From Zoogloea oleivorans (lineage in GTDB: Bacteria; Pseudomonadota; Gammaproteobacteria; Burkholderiales; Rhodocyclaceae): a stretch of 64,000 nt of DNA. The notes beneath the pieces are model-generated. The model did not search any database, had not been told where the DNA came from, and saw only the letters and a program-made list of their open reading frames with translations. Shown in pieces: positions 22,074 to 30,579 of the stretch (within the stretch, counting starts at the first letter, position 1; every line of letters begins with the position of its first letter). The stretch lies in assembly GCA_030157785.1 (NCBI GenBank), contig JAOAUC010000003.1, forward strand, positions 28,582 to 92,581, in the 5' to 3' direction. The translations under genes and the position numbers were made by a program.

Positions 22074-22730
22074 TCATGATTCGATTTGCAGGGCGCGCCC
22101 TTCGAGGGCGAAGTAGGCGGCGGCGAAGCGACCCACGCTGCGGTAAAAGTCGGCATCGCTCGCGGTGGCCAGCGCGTTGCAGCAGGCGGCCACCCACGGG
22201 CGCAGGTGGCGCTCGAAGAAGCGCCGCTGGGCGGCCAGGCGTTCGTCGCCGGGGCGGCGCACGTCCACCACCAGCACCCGCATCACGTCGCACACGGCGG
22301 CGAGGTGGTCCTCGCTTTCGGTGCAGTTGTCGCGGCGCGCCAGGCCGAGGGCGGCGAGGTCGTCGCGCAGTACGGCGAGGGGCTTTTCCATCAGGAAACC
22401 GGTGAGGTACCAGGAGCCGTTCATGACCACCTGGGGCTTGCCGGTCGAGCTGAACAGGGCATGCCATTCCTGGCCGATGCGCTCGGCATCGGCGCTTTGG
22501 CTGGCGCTGCGCAGGGCGTCCCAGCTGTCGCTCAGGGCGAGGCCTTCCGGAATGCCGGGATCGGCATCGAGGGCGTCGGCGCCAGCCAGACTGGCGATCA
22601 GGAAGGGGTGCGGCGGGGCGGCCAGCAGGTTGGCCAGCAGGCCGTAGAGGCCGGCCCGGGCTTCGTCTTCCGGGGCCAGCAGGCTGGCCGTCTCGGGGGT
22701 GGGGCGTTGGGGGGGGCGGGTCGTCGTCAC
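22074..22730 (-). CDS. TorD/DmsD-family molybdoenzyme chaperone
   Basis: 218-residue all-helical cytoplasmic chaperone expected to bind the FdhA Tat leader and hold the apoenzyme until the cofactor is inserted. The start is the GTG at 22730, which overlaps the stop of the upstream Fe-S protein (GTGA). Family traits are visible: helices rich in Leu/Ala, the central EWHALF and GSWYLTGFLMEKPLA segments, and a C-terminal W-x-FYRSVGRFAAAYF-like helix. It lies just before the TAT-target protein and fdhA. Confidence 0.85.
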   Translation of the reverse strand: MTTTRPPQRPTPETASLLAPEDEARAGLYGLLANLLAAPPHPFLIASLAGADALDADPGIPEGLALSDSWDALRSASQSADAERIGQEWHALFSSTGKPQVVMNGSWYLTGFLMEKPLAVLRDDLAALGLARRDNCTESEDHLAAVCDVMRVLVVDVRRPGDERLAAQRRFFERHLRPWVAACCNALATASDADFYRSVGRFAAAYFALEGRALQIES

Positions 22731-24832
22731 AGGTCGAATACCGTGGTTTCCGGAGCCTGGCCCTTGCCGTGCTCCAGCATGTCGATCACGCGGCAGTCGC
22801 CGCACATGAGCAGGCGCTTTTGCTGCGCCGGGGTGGCGAACAGGCTGTGGCCGCTGAGGCGCGCGACCATCGTCCGCACCGTGGCCGTCGAGCCGAAGGG
22901 CTTGCCGCAGCTCACGCAATGGCAGGGCGTGTCTTCGTTGAGGGTTTGCGGCTGCTTGGCCGACGGGCGCAGGTCGAGGCGGGCCGACAGTTGCAGGGCG
23001 TCTTCCGGACAGGTGGCCACGCACAGCCCGCACTGCACGCAGCTGGCCTCGCGGAACTGCAGGCGTGGCTGGCTCTCGTCGTCCGACAGGGCTTTTGCCG
23101 GACAGGCGTTGATGCAGGCGAGGCACAGGGTGCATTTGCCCTTGTCGATGGCCAGCCCGCCGTAGGGGCTGCCTTCCGGAAGGGGAATGGGGGCCACGAT
23201 GTCGGCGGGGGCGAGGGCGACAAGGTGGCGAAAACACAGGTCGAGGGTGCCGCGCTTGTCGTCCTGGGGATGGAAGCGGGCGGCTGCGCCAAGGGCTGGC
23301 GCGCTGGTGCTGCAGGCGGCGACAGCTGCGGCCGCGTCGCCGGCTACGGTGACGAGGCGCGGCTCGCCGGCCACCAGACCGAGCCCGCCGAGCACCGCGT
23401 TGCCGAAGCTGGCAGCGCGTTTCATCGATGCCAGGTAGCTCGACGGCGCCCCGTCCTTCTGCCACACCACGACCCGCCCGGCGCCGACGCACAGGGCGTA
23501 AAGCAGCATGTCGGGGCCGGCGCTGGCGGCGTCGTGAAGGGTGAGCGGCAGGAGTCCGGCGGGGAGCGCTTCGGTTTCGGCCCAGGCGAGCAGTTCGGCG
23601 GATTCGTCGCGGCCGTGCAGGAGCAGGGTCGGAGCGCTGCCGCCGGCAGCCTGCCAGCCGGTCAGGGCGCTGCGGATCTGGCTGCCGGTGTGGGGCAGGC
23701 CGGGGTAGTTGTAGCGCATGGCACCGGACGGGCACACGCTGGCACAGGCGCCGCAGCCCATGCACAGGTGGGCCTCGACGTGAATGCCGTCGCCGTCGGC
23801 GCTGATGGCCGAGGTGGAGCAGGTGTCGATGCAGCGCGAACAGCCTTCGATGCGGTTGCGCGAGTGGGCGCAGACGCTGCGCTTGTAGTCGAAGTAACGG
23901 GGCTTGTCGAAATCGCCGACCAGTTCGATGAGGGCGAGGGCGGCATCGCCGATGGCCAGGCCGTCGCTGCCGGTGGCGAAGTAGCCTTGGGGGGGATGGA
24001 CCATGGTCAGGCGCGGGGTGTCGCCCAGGTCGAGCACCAGATCGAAGGCGGCCTTGCGCGGGGTCTGGCTGAAGTCGATGGCGCCGGCCTTGCATACTTC
24101 GACGCAGCGCCGCTTGTCGTTGCAGCGGGCAAGGTCCACGTAGGCGGCGACGCCGTCGCGCACGATGGCGTCGCTGGTACACGCTTCGAGGCAGGCGTTG
24201 CAGCCGGTGCACAGGCTGGCATCCACCGGGTTGGCGGGCGTCCACGACACTTCGAAGGCGCCGAGCCAGCCATCCACCGCCACCTGGCGGGCGCGCTGGA
24301 CAGCGACGCGGCGCGGCGAGCTGGCCGGCAGCGGGTCTTCGTCTTCGGCAAAAACGGTGACGGCGATCTGCCCGTCGGCCTTGCCGTGGAGACGCTCGGC
24401 CCAGGCCAGCGCCAGGGCGCCGGCACCCAGGATGGCCAGCCGGCCGTGGCTGCTGTAGGGCACCGATTCGACCGGCGGCGGATCGGGCAGCCGGGCCATG
24501 GCGATCAGGGCGGCCAGGCGCGGGCTGGCTGCCGTGCCGCCGGTGGCATATTCGCGGGCCGGGAAGAAGCGCAGCGGCGTGCCGTCGGCGGTGGCCGCTT
24601 CGAGGCGCGGGGCTTCGCGATGGCAGCCGATGCTGAGGGGCGTATCCGTGTTGGCGGTGAAGCGGGCCAGCTGGGCGAGGCCGGTGCTGCCGCACAGGCT
24701 GTCGACGCGGGTTACGTCAGCGGCCAGCTCGGGTGGCAGGCCGTCGGCGGCGGCGTCGGAAACGCGCCCCTGGCAGCGGCACAGGATCGTCCCCTTCGGG
24801 GGCTGCGTGGAGCCCGATTCTGCAAAATCCAA
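22727..24832 (-). CDS. multicluster 4Fe-4S protein heading the formate dehydrogenase operon
   Basis: About 701 residues with several ferredoxin-type clusters. The Cys sets include CTGCNACLEAC, CNDKRRCVEVC, CSRCIDTC, CMGCGACASVC, CTLCLACINAC and CVQCGLCVATC; a C-terminal CHCVSC / MCGDC pair may bind zinc. The N-terminus has CRCQGR. The start is taken as the TTG at 24832 because GGAGGAG lies 5 nt upstream and the inferred sigma-54 transcription start is near 24880; an ATG at 24880 is in frame but would leave no leader. This protein is a usual companion of fdh genes in betaproteobacteria. It may carry electrons to or from FDH or help Fe-S loading; its function is not established to my knowledge. 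Confidence 0.85.
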   Translation of the reverse strand: MDFAESGSTQPPKGTILCRCQGRVSDAAADGLPPELAADVTRVDSLCGSTGLAQLARFTANTDTPLSIGCHREAPRLEAATADGTPLRFFPAREYATGGTAASPRLAALIAMARLPDPPPVESVPYSSHGRLAILGAGALALAWAERLHGKADGQIAVTVFAEDEDPLPASSPRRVAVQRARQVAVDGWLGAFEVSWTPANPVDASLCTGCNACLEACTSDAIVRDGVAAYVDLARCNDKRRCVEVCKAGAIDFSQTPRKAAFDLVLDLGDTPRLTMVHPPQGYFATGSDGLAIGDAALALIELVGDFDKPRYFDYKRSVCAHSRNRIEGCSRCIDTCSTSAISADGDGIHVEAHLCMGCGACASVCPSGAMRYNYPGLPHTGSQIRSALTGWQAAGGSAPTLLLHGRDESAELLAWAETEALPAGLLPLTLHDAASAGPDMLLYALCVGAGRVVVWQKDGAPSSYLASMKRAASFGNAVLGGLGLVAGEPRLVTVAGDAAAAVAACSTSAPALGAAARFHPQDDKRGTLDLCFRHLVALAPADIVAPIPLPEGSPYGGLAIDKGKCTLCLACINACPAKALSDDESQPRLQFREASCVQCGLCVATCPEDALQLSARLDLRPSAKQPQTLNEDTPCHCVSCGKPFGSTATVRTMVARLSGHSLFATPAQQKRLLMCGDCRVIDMLEHGKGQAPETTVFDL

Positions 24833-24890
24833 AACATCTCCTCCGTCGTCTTTATGGGTAGCCGCTGGCCGCAAGGCCATGGCTTACGAG

Positions 24891-24904
24891 GCAGGAAATG
24901 TGCC
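24891..24904 (-). promoter_or_regulatory. sigma-54 promoter of the formate dehydrogenase operon
   Basis: Minus strand GGCACATTTCCTGC: GG and GC are separated by exactly 10 nt, with GGCAC matching the -24 consensus and CTGC the -12. The expected transcription start is near 24880, about 48 nt before the TTG start. Two palindromic activator sites lie 55-115 bp upstream, and the adjacent two-component system has a sigma-54-type regulator. Confidence 0.8.
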
Positions 24905-24959
24905 CGCGGTGCCAACCCTTGTAACTGGAGGGTTTTTGGGATTCAGGCGCTGCTGCGGC

Positions 24960-24974
24960 GGGACATTTTGTCCC
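24960..24974. promoter_or_regulatory. enhancer palindrome 1 upstream of fdh
   Basis: Perfect inverted repeat GGGACA-TTT-TGTCCC. Its arms are identical to those of a second copy 32 bp away. It lies 55 bp upstream of the -24 element, as expected for an NtrC-type activator site. Confidence 0.75.
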
Positions 24975-24991
24975 TGAAGGAGGTTTGGCGC

Positions 24992-25006
24992 GGGACAGAA
25001 TGTCCC
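24992..25006. promoter_or_regulatory. enhancer palindrome 2 upstream of fdh
   Basis: Perfect inverted repeat GGGACA-GAA-TGTCCC. The 32-bp start-to-start spacing puts both sites on the same face of the helix (three turns), favouring cooperative binding. It lies 16 bp from the 3' end of the sensor kinase gene. Confidence 0.75.
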
Positions 25007-25021
25007 TCGGAGAGGCGGGTG

Positions 25022-27097
25022 TCAGGCGCTGGTCTTGCCCGAACTGTGTCCGTCGAACTCGGGGGTGCAGCGCAGCCACAAGGCGAATTCGGCGCCTTCG
25101 CCGGGCTGGCTGGCGGCGCTGATGCGGCCGCCGTAGCGCTGCATCAGCGTGCGGCTGATCGACAGGCCAAGGCCGGTGCCCTTGCCTTTCTTGGTGGTGA
25201 AGAAGGGGTCGAAAATGCGCTCGAGGTCTTGCGGGGCGATGCCCTGGCCGGTATCGCGGACGGCGATGCGCACGCCGGGGGGCTGGCCGGGCTCCGTCCA
25301 GTCGACGGACAGCAGGCTCAGGCGGCCACCGTCGGGCATGGCCTGGGTGGCATTGACGATGAGGTTGATCAGTACCTGCTGCAGCTCGCCACGGTTGATC
25401 TCCACCCGCGCTTCTGCGTGCAGGTGGCGTTCGAGCCTGATCTGCCGGTGGTCGAGGTTGTGGCGGGTCAGCACCAGGCAGTCGTTGATCACCTCGTTCA
25501 CATTCACCGTTTCCATGTAGCCGGCAAAGTCGCCCGGGCGGGCAAACTGGAGCAGGCGGGTGACAATCTGGCGAATGCGGTCGGCCTGCTGGTGAATCAG
25601 GCGGATCTCCTCGCGCACCGGGCGGGCCGCCTCGCCGAGGGTGTCGGCGAGCACGTCGAGGTTGCCCTGGATGACCGCCACCGGGTTGTTGATCTCGTGG
25701 GCCACGCCGGCGGTCAGCTCGCCAATGGCCGCGAGCTTGTCGCTCAGCACCAGCTGCTGCTGGGTCTCGCGCAGGCTGACGTTGGTGGCGGCGAGTTCGG
25801 CGGTGCGCTCGGCCACTTTGCCGTCCAGCTCGTCGGCCCAGCGGCGCAGTTCTTCCTGGCGGGCCACCTGGGTGTCGAGAAGATGATCGAACTCGACGGC
25901 CAGGCGGCCGATTTCGTCGCGGCTGCTGACGGGGCCGACGCGGGCGGCGATCTCACCGCCTTCGATGCGCTGGATGACGCCGTTCATGCGCTCGATGGGG
26001 CGGAACACGCTGCGTGCCCAGCGCAGCGAAAGGGCGCTGCCGATCGCCGAGACGACCACGAAAATGAGGAACAGGGTGCCCATGGCGCGCTCCCTGGCAG
26101 CCCGGAAGGGCGCTTCCAGGAAGCCCACGTAGAGCATGCCGACGCGCTCGCCGTGGCTGTCGAGGATGGGCTCGTAGCCCGACACGTAGTAGTCGCTGAC
26201 CACAAAGGCGAGGTCATGCCAGGTGCGGCCTTCTTCGAGCACCTGCTTGCGCACCGCCGCCGAGACGCGGGTGCCGAGGGCGCGTTCGCCCTCGAAGAGG
26301 CGCACGTTGGTGGCGATCCGGGTGTCGCCCAGAAACAGAGTGGAGGTGCCGCGGCTGTCGAGGGGCAGCGAGCCTTCGCGGTAGACGATGGCGTTGATGC
26401 GATCGACGATGCCCAGGTTGCCGTTGAGCAGCACGCCGCCCTCCAGTACGCCGATCAGCAGGCCGTGTTCGTTGAAGACCGGGGCGGCGGCGTGGATCAT
26501 CAGCCCGCGCTCTTCGAGGCTGCGCATGTCCGGCGTGGCGGCGGGGGTGGCCAGCAGGGGCAGGTAGGCGCGCTGGCGCAAGGCCGGATCGATGCTGGCA
26601 AGGGCCTCGGGGGAGAATACTTCCACGGTGCTGCGGGGGCTGCCGGCGATGGCTGTGGCGACGGCCGGCCAGTTTTCGCGGGAGGCTTTCGGCAGGGCGC
26701 TGGCGGGCGAACCGGCGATGGCGTGGCCATCCCGGTCGAGGAGGAGCAGGTAGTCCAGCCCGCTGGTCGCGGCCATGGCCGCCAGCACCGGGCCGAGACG
26801 CCCCGGGTCGCTGGCGGGCAGGCGTGCCACCAGTCGGGCAGACCCGGCCTGGGCCTGCAGGTCGTGGCTGATGCCCTGTTTGACCCGGTCGAAATATTCG
26901 TGGGCGGTGACCAGATCGGAATCGATCTTGAAGCTGAGCAGGCGGTGGTAGGCCTCATCGCCCCAGGTCCATACCAGGCCGAGCAGCACCGGCACGCCGA
27001 GGAGCAAGGGGGCGAGGACCAGGGCCAGCAGCTTGGCGCGCACCGAGCCGGCGAAGCGGTCGGCGAGGCGGCGTGGCCAGGCCAGGATGGCAGGCAT
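25022..27097 (-). CDS. membrane sensor histidine kinase of the fdh two-component system
   Basis: 691-residue kinase, NtrB/DctB-like. TM1 (about 22-45), a periplasmic double-Cache-like sensor (about 48-330), TM2 (about 335-357), HAMP, a coiled coil, HisKA with GVAHEINNPV (phospho-His) and HATPase with NLIVNATQAM, DTGQGI and GTGLGLS. The start MPAIL lies 2 nt after the stop of the response regulator; an ATG 33 nt further upstream would overlap it. The phospho-acceptor and ATP boxes are complete, so it should be active. The paired sigma-54 regulator and the adjacent fdh promoter suggest that the periplasmic signal controls formate dehydrogenase; the ligand could be formate or a related acid, but this is not shown. 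Confidence 0.92.
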   Translation of the reverse strand: MPAILAWPRRLADRFAGSVRAKLLALVLAPLLLGVPVLLGLVWTWGDEAYHRLLSFKIDSDLVTAHEYFDRVKQGISHDLQAQAGSARLVARLPASDPGRLGPVLAAMAATSGLDYLLLLDRDGHAIAGSPASALPKASRENWPAVATAIAGSPRSTVEVFSPEALASIDPALRQRAYLPLLATPAATPDMRSLEERGLMIHAAAPVFNEHGLLIGVLEGGVLLNGNLGIVDRINAIVYREGSLPLDSRGTSTLFLGDTRIATNVRLFEGERALGTRVSAAVRKQVLEEGRTWHDLAFVVSDYYVSGYEPILDSHGERVGMLYVGFLEAPFRAARERAMGTLFLIFVVVSAIGSALSLRWARSVFRPIERMNGVIQRIEGGEIAARVGPVSSRDEIGRLAVEFDHLLDTQVARQEELRRWADELDGKVAERTAELAATNVSLRETQQQLVLSDKLAAIGELTAGVAHEINNPVAVIQGNLDVLADTLGEAARPVREEIRLIHQQADRIRQIVTRLLQFARPGDFAGYMETVNVNEVINDCLVLTRHNLDHRQIRLERHLHAEARVEINRGELQQVLINLIVNATQAMPDGGRLSLLSVDWTEPGQPPGVRIAVRDTGQGIAPQDLERIFDPFFTTKKGKGTGLGLSISRTLMQRYGGRISAASQPGEGAEFALWLRCTPEFDGHSSGKTSA

Positions 27098-27099
27098 GC

Positions 27100-28485
27100 T
27101 CACCCGGCGTTTTCGCCCCATTCGGCGCACTTGCGGTCGAGGGTCTTGCGCGATACGCCGAGAAGCTGGGCGGCGTTGAGGCGCTTGCCCTCGCAGCGTT
27201 CGAGTACGGCCAGGATGTGGCGCTTTTCGACTTCCGCCAGGGACAGGGGCAGGGATTCGCCGCCCAGGGGGCCACCGGCCGAGTCTTCGGCCGGAAAACT
27301 GCCGAGGATCAGCGAGCGCTCGACCAGGTTGCGCAGTTCGCGCACGTTGCCGGGCCAGGCGTAGGCCGACAGGCGGGCCGCCACCGCCGGGGTGATGGCC
27401 AGCGGCGGCAGGCCGAGGCGCAGGGCCAGCAGGCTGTTGAAATGGGCCGCCAGCACCGGCACGTCTTCCGGGCGCTGGCGCAAGGCCGGAATTTCGAGGC
27501 TCATGACGTCGAGGCGGTAGAACAGGTCTTGCCGGAAGCGCCCTTCGGCGACTTCGCTGCGCAGGTCGCGGTTGGTGGCCGCGATCACGCGCACGTCCAC
27601 CGGCAGCTCGCGGGAGGCGCCGACCGGCCGGATGCAGCGCTCTTCGAGCGCACGCAGCAGCTTGGTCTGCAGCATCAGCGGCAGCTCGCCGATTTCATCG
27701 AGAAAAAGGGTGCCGCCGTTGGCGTAGAAGAACAGCCCCTTGTGGTTTTCGCGGGCGCCGGTGAAAGCGCCCTTTGTGTGGCCGAAGAGTTCGCTTTCGA
27801 TCAGCTCGGCCGAGATGGCGGCGCAGTTGACCGGCACAAAGGGGCGCTCGGCGCGCAGGCTCATCTGGTGCAGGGCACGGGCGGCGACCTCCTTGCCGAC
27901 GCCGGATTCGCCGAGGATCAGCACCGTGGACGGCAGCGGGGCGATGCGGCGGATCAGCGTGCCGAGGTTCTGGATGGCGGCCGAGCGCCCGACCAGCCCG
28001 TCCACGCCGCCGGCCAGGTCGGCCACCTGGCGGCGTAGTACGTAGTTTTCGGTGGCCAGGCGGGCGCGCTCGAAGCAGCGCTGCAGGGCATTGAGGAGCT
28101 GGTCGAGGCGGAAGGGCTTGAGGATGAAGTCGGAGGCGCCGGCGCGCAGGGCGTCAATGGCGGTTTCCATGTCGGCGAAGGCGGTTATCAGGATCACCTC
28201 GCCGGCGAAGCCGCTGTCGCGCAGTTCGTGGAGCCAGACCAGGCCGGATTTGCCGGGCAGGGAGATGTCGAGAACGATGAGGTCGAAATGGCGCACGGCG
28301 AGGTGGGCCGCGCCTTCTTCGGCCGAGCCGGCGACGGCCACGGTGCAGCCCCGGTTGACCAGCGCCCGCTCGAGAAAGCTGCGCATGCCGGCTTCGTCAT
28401 CCACCACCAGTACGGCGTGATTGGCCCAGGTGGCTTTGGCGGGGTCGGTGGTCTGCATGGAGGTAGTGGGTGCGGCGTCGCCCAT
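27100..28485 (-). CDS. sigma-54-dependent response regulator (NtrC/DctD family)
   Basis: 461 residues. N-terminal receiver domain with phospho-Asp in IVLDISLPG and conserved acidic pair VVDDE; AAA+ domain with GESGVGKE (Walker A), the intact sigma-54 loop [17 protein letters not shown] (Walker B) and the arginine-finger region; C-terminal Fis-type helix-turn-helix ([18 protein letters not shown]). It is encoded directly upstream of its kinase and both precede the fdh operon, whose promoter is of sigma-54 type with two palindromes. It is therefore the likely fdh activator. The ATG at 28485 is used; an ATG at 28458 is possible and neither has a clear ribosome-binding site. Confidence 0.93.
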   Translation of the reverse strand: MGDAAPTTSMQTTDPAKATWANHAVLVVDDEAGMRSFLERALVNRGCTVAVAGSAEEGAAHLAVRHFDLIVLDISLPGKSGLVWLHELRDSGFAGEVILITAFADMETAIDALRAGASDFILKPFRLDQLLNALQRCFERARLATENYVLRRQVADLAGGVDGLVGRSAAIQNLGTLIRRIAPLPSTVLILGESGVGKEVAARALHQMSLRAERPFVPVNCAAISAELIESELFGHTKGAFTGARENHKGLFFYANGGTLFLDEIGELPLMLQTKLLRALEERCIRPVGASRELPVDVRVIAATNRDLRSEVAEGRFRQDLFYRLDVMSLEIPALRQRPEDVPVLAAHFNSLLALRLGLPPLAITPAVAARLSAYAWPGNVRELRNLVERSLILGSFPAEDSAGGPLGGESLPLSLAEVEKRHILAVLERCEGKRLNAAQLLGVSRKTLDRKCAEWGENAG

Positions 28486-28535
28486 GGCTGTGGAGTCTTT
28501 GCTGTGGATCAGGGGTGGATCGGCGGCGGATTAGA

Positions 28536-29105
28536 TCACGGGTGCCCGGGGCTGCCCAGCGGGTCGGCGGCGGGCGCTGCTGCATCGGCTTCGGCGACGG
28601 GGGGCGTGGTGCTGTCGGTTGTGGTTTCCGTTGCACTGGCGGGCGGGGCGGGTTCGAGCGTTTCGGCCGGCTCGGTGGCGTAGGCCGGCAGGCCGGCTTC
28701 GTTCAGCAGTGGCTTGCCTTCAGTGGGGAAGAGCACTTCCCTGGCGTGTTGCAGCAGGGCGGCTTCGGCGGGCGGCAGGTCAGGGATCAGGTTGTAGTCC
28801 TCGATATAGATGTCGAGGCCGTCCATCTGGTTGAAGACCGGGTCGGCAAACAGCCGCTGCATGGCCTGGCGCTTGAGTTCGGCGGGCACGCGGGCCTGCA
28901 GGTAGGCGCTGAAGTCGGCGCTGAAATCGAGGGCGGTGGGGTCGGGCAGCGTGGGTGCCTGTGGCGTTTCGATGGCGGGCGGCGGTGCCGCGGGTTCGGG
29001 CAGCGCGGTGCCGTCGGCGACCGAGTGCTTGCGGCGCGACCAGCGTTGCAGGAAGCCGGTACTGTTTTCCGGCGGCGCGTCGGCCTTAGTGTCCCGGTCG
29101 CTCAT
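28536..29105 (-). CDS. DUF3306 protein of the fdh locus
   Basis: 189 residues. It starts at MSDRDTK with GGAGAC upstream. The N-terminal part has a Trp/Arg patch (FLQRWSRRKH), the middle a conserved-looking region (LDFSADFSAYLQARVP ... ADPVFNQMDGLDIYIEDY), and the C-terminal 50 residues are Ala/Pro/Thr-rich and probably disordered. This matches DUF3306, which is found almost always next to DUF3305 and formate dehydrogenase genes. Its start overlaps the end of the DUF3305 gene by 20 nt. It has no signal peptide and its function is unknown; an assembly or regulatory role for FDH is likely from context. Confidence 0.85.
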   Translation of the reverse strand: MSDRDTKADAPPENSTGFLQRWSRRKHSVADGTALPEPAAPPPAIETPQAPTLPDPTALDFSADFSAYLQARVPAELKRQAMQRLFADPVFNQMDGLDIYIEDYNLIPDLPPAEAALLQHAREVLFPTEGKPLLNEAGLPAYATEPAETLEPAPPASATETTTDSTTPPVAEADAAAPAADPLGSPGHP

Positions 29106-29598
29106 GTTTGTCTCCGGCTTCGGCGTAGCGGCGCTTGGGGCGCTTTTCTTCGGGGGGCTTGATGCGCGAACGGGCGTAGGCTTCGATGGCCTCGGCCCAG
29201 GTGGCGGGCAGGGGCAGGCGCTCGACGGTTTCACCGCCGTCGATCCAGCGGGCCGCTTCGTGGAAGCTGGCGCTGATGGCGGCGATGCGTGGCGGGCCGG
29301 CTTCGGCCGGATTGCCGTCGTCCTCGGCGGTGCGCACCAGCACGAAGAGGGACGGCTCGCTGGCGGTCAGGTTGAGCAGGTAGCCCTCGGCCTCGTCGCC
29401 ATGGAGGTGCAGCGGCGGGCAGGCGCGGGGTACGCGCTGGCCGTCGGCGGAGGTTTCCGGGGCGGCGGCGTCGAGTTCGAGGCCGACGATTTCCCAGCGA
29501 TGGTCGATCCAGCGATTGCCTTCCACCGGGATGCGGCCATACCAGACGGTCAGGCTCGGCGCGGCGTCGGCGGGGAGGGCGGGTTCGGGCTGCGGCAT
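29086..29598 (-). CDS. DUF3305 protein of the fdh locus
   Basis: 170 residues, soluble, with GAGGAG upstream of the ATG. A central Trp/His-rich region (VWYGRIPVEGNRWIDHRWEIVG) and a conserved part with LHLHGDEAEGYLLNL and PSLFVLVRT are typical of DUF3305. The C-terminus is basic (KPPEEKRPKRRY). It is the first gene of the leftward block that runs through the two-component system into fdh. No catalytic motif is visible. Function unknown; the association with DUF3306 and fdhD/mobA suggests maturation of formate dehydrogenase. Confidence 0.85.
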   Translation of the reverse strand: MPQPEPALPADAAPSLTVWYGRIPVEGNRWIDHRWEIVGLELDAAAPETSADGQRVPRACPPLHLHGDEAEGYLLNLTASEPSLFVLVRTAEDDGNPAEAGPPRIAAISASFHEAARWIDGGETVERLPLPATWAEAIEAYARSRIKPPEEKRPKRRYAEAGDKHERPGH

Positions 29599-29640
29599 GC
29601 GGCGTGCTCCTCAAGATCCGGGATCGAAGGTAAGCTTCCG

Positions 29641-29660
29641 GCGGCCCGCGTCCGGGCCGC
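29641..29660. repeat. GC-rich hairpin in the DUF3305/fdhD divergent gap
   Basis: Perfect 7-bp arms GCGGCCC and GGGCCGC with a 6-nt loop, halfway between the two divergent starts (29598 and 29689). No T-run follows, so it is not a standard terminator. It could be an operator or leader structure. Confidence 0.3.
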
Positions 29661-29688
29661 ATCGTGAATCGTCAGGATTATCCTCCGC

Positions 29689-30579
29689 ATGCCCGACTCC
29701 TTTGAAGCCGATTTCGACCCGGTCGAGATTTTCTGCGTTCCCCTCGGCAACGGGCCGGAGGCACCGCAGCTGTCCCTCACCCGCGCCCGCCGGGCGGCCA
29801 CCACCACGGCCCGGGTGATTGACCACGAGGGGTTGCCGCGGGATGTGCACGTGCCGGGCGAACATGCGCTGACCCTCTACCTCGACCGCCGCGAGCTGGT
29901 CACGTTGATGACCCTCGGCCAGGCGCCGGAGGCGCTGGTGATGGGCTATCTGCGCACCCAGAACCTGATCGGCGCGCTGTCCGACCTGGAGGCCGTGCAT
30001 GTGGACTGGGCGACCGGCTCGTGCGCCATCGTCACCCGCGACCCGGCGGCCCACGACCCGGCGGCGCGCATGGCCCGCCGCACCGTCACCACCGGCTGCG
30101 GCCAGGGCACGATGTTCGGCGACTGGCTGGCCGATCTGGCGCCGGTCGAAACGCCGCTGACGCTGGATGTGGCGACCCTCGATCTGGCCCTCGGCCGCAT
30201 CCTCGCCCTCGACACCATCTACAAGCTGTCCGGTTCGGTGCATGGTTGCGCGCTGCTGCGCAACGAGGCCGAGGCGCCGCTGCTCTATCACGTGGAAGAT
30301 GTCGGCCGGCACAACGCGGTGGACAGCATCTCCGGGCTGATGTGGCTGGACGAGGAGATCGGTGCCGACAAGATCTTCTACACCACCGGGCGCCTGACCT
30401 CCGAAATGGTCATGAAGGCCGCCCAGCTCGGCGTGCCCTTTCTGGTGTCGCGTTCAGGCCTGACCCGCATGGGGCTGGTGCTGGCCGAGCGCCTCGGCAT
30501 CACGCTGATCTGCCGGGCGCGGGTTGGCCGGCACCTGGTTTATTCCCACCCGCAACGGATCACACGGAGCACCCCATGA
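29689..30579 (+). CDS. fdhD: FdhD-family sulphurtransferase paralogue with incomplete CxxC
   Basis: FdhD moves sulphur from IscS to the molybdenum cofactor so that formate dehydrogenase can work. This 296-residue copy has the fold hallmarks (SVHGCALL, VEDVGRHNAVDSISG, TTGRLTSEMVMKAAQLGVPFLVSRSG). The region that normally holds Cys-x-x-Cys reads TTGCGQG: Cys137 is there but position 140 is Gly. A second FdhD in this window (32.1-33.0 kb) has the full CGLC. The stop overlaps the mobA start (ATGA). It may work with one cysteine or have another role; this is inference. Confidence 0.88.
   Translation: MPDSFEADFDPVEIFCVPLGNGPEAPQLSLTRARRAATTTARVIDHEGLPRDVHVPGEHALTLYLDRRELVTLMTLGQAPEALVMGYLRTQNLIGALSDLEAVHVDWATGSCAIVTRDPAAHDPAARMARRTVTTGCGQGTMFGDWLADLAPVETPLTLDVATLDLALGRILALDTIYKLSGSVHGCALLRNEAEAPLLYHVEDVGRHNAVDSISGLMWLDEEIGADKIFYTTGRLTSEMVMKAAQLGVPFLVSRSGLTRMGLVLAERLGITLICRARVGRHLVYSHPQRITRSTP

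Noticed and set aside
24907..24915. TTGGCACCG on the minus strand as an alternative sigma-54 -24 element
   Set aside because: There is no GC at the required 10-nt spacing; the overlapping GGCACATTTCCTGC has both elements.
22769..27364. 1531-codon open frame on the plus strand
   Set aside because: It runs antisense through the Fe-S protein, the chaperone-proximal region and the sensor kinase, all strongly supported on the other strand; it is His/Gly/Ala-rich, matches no family, and reflects high GC content.
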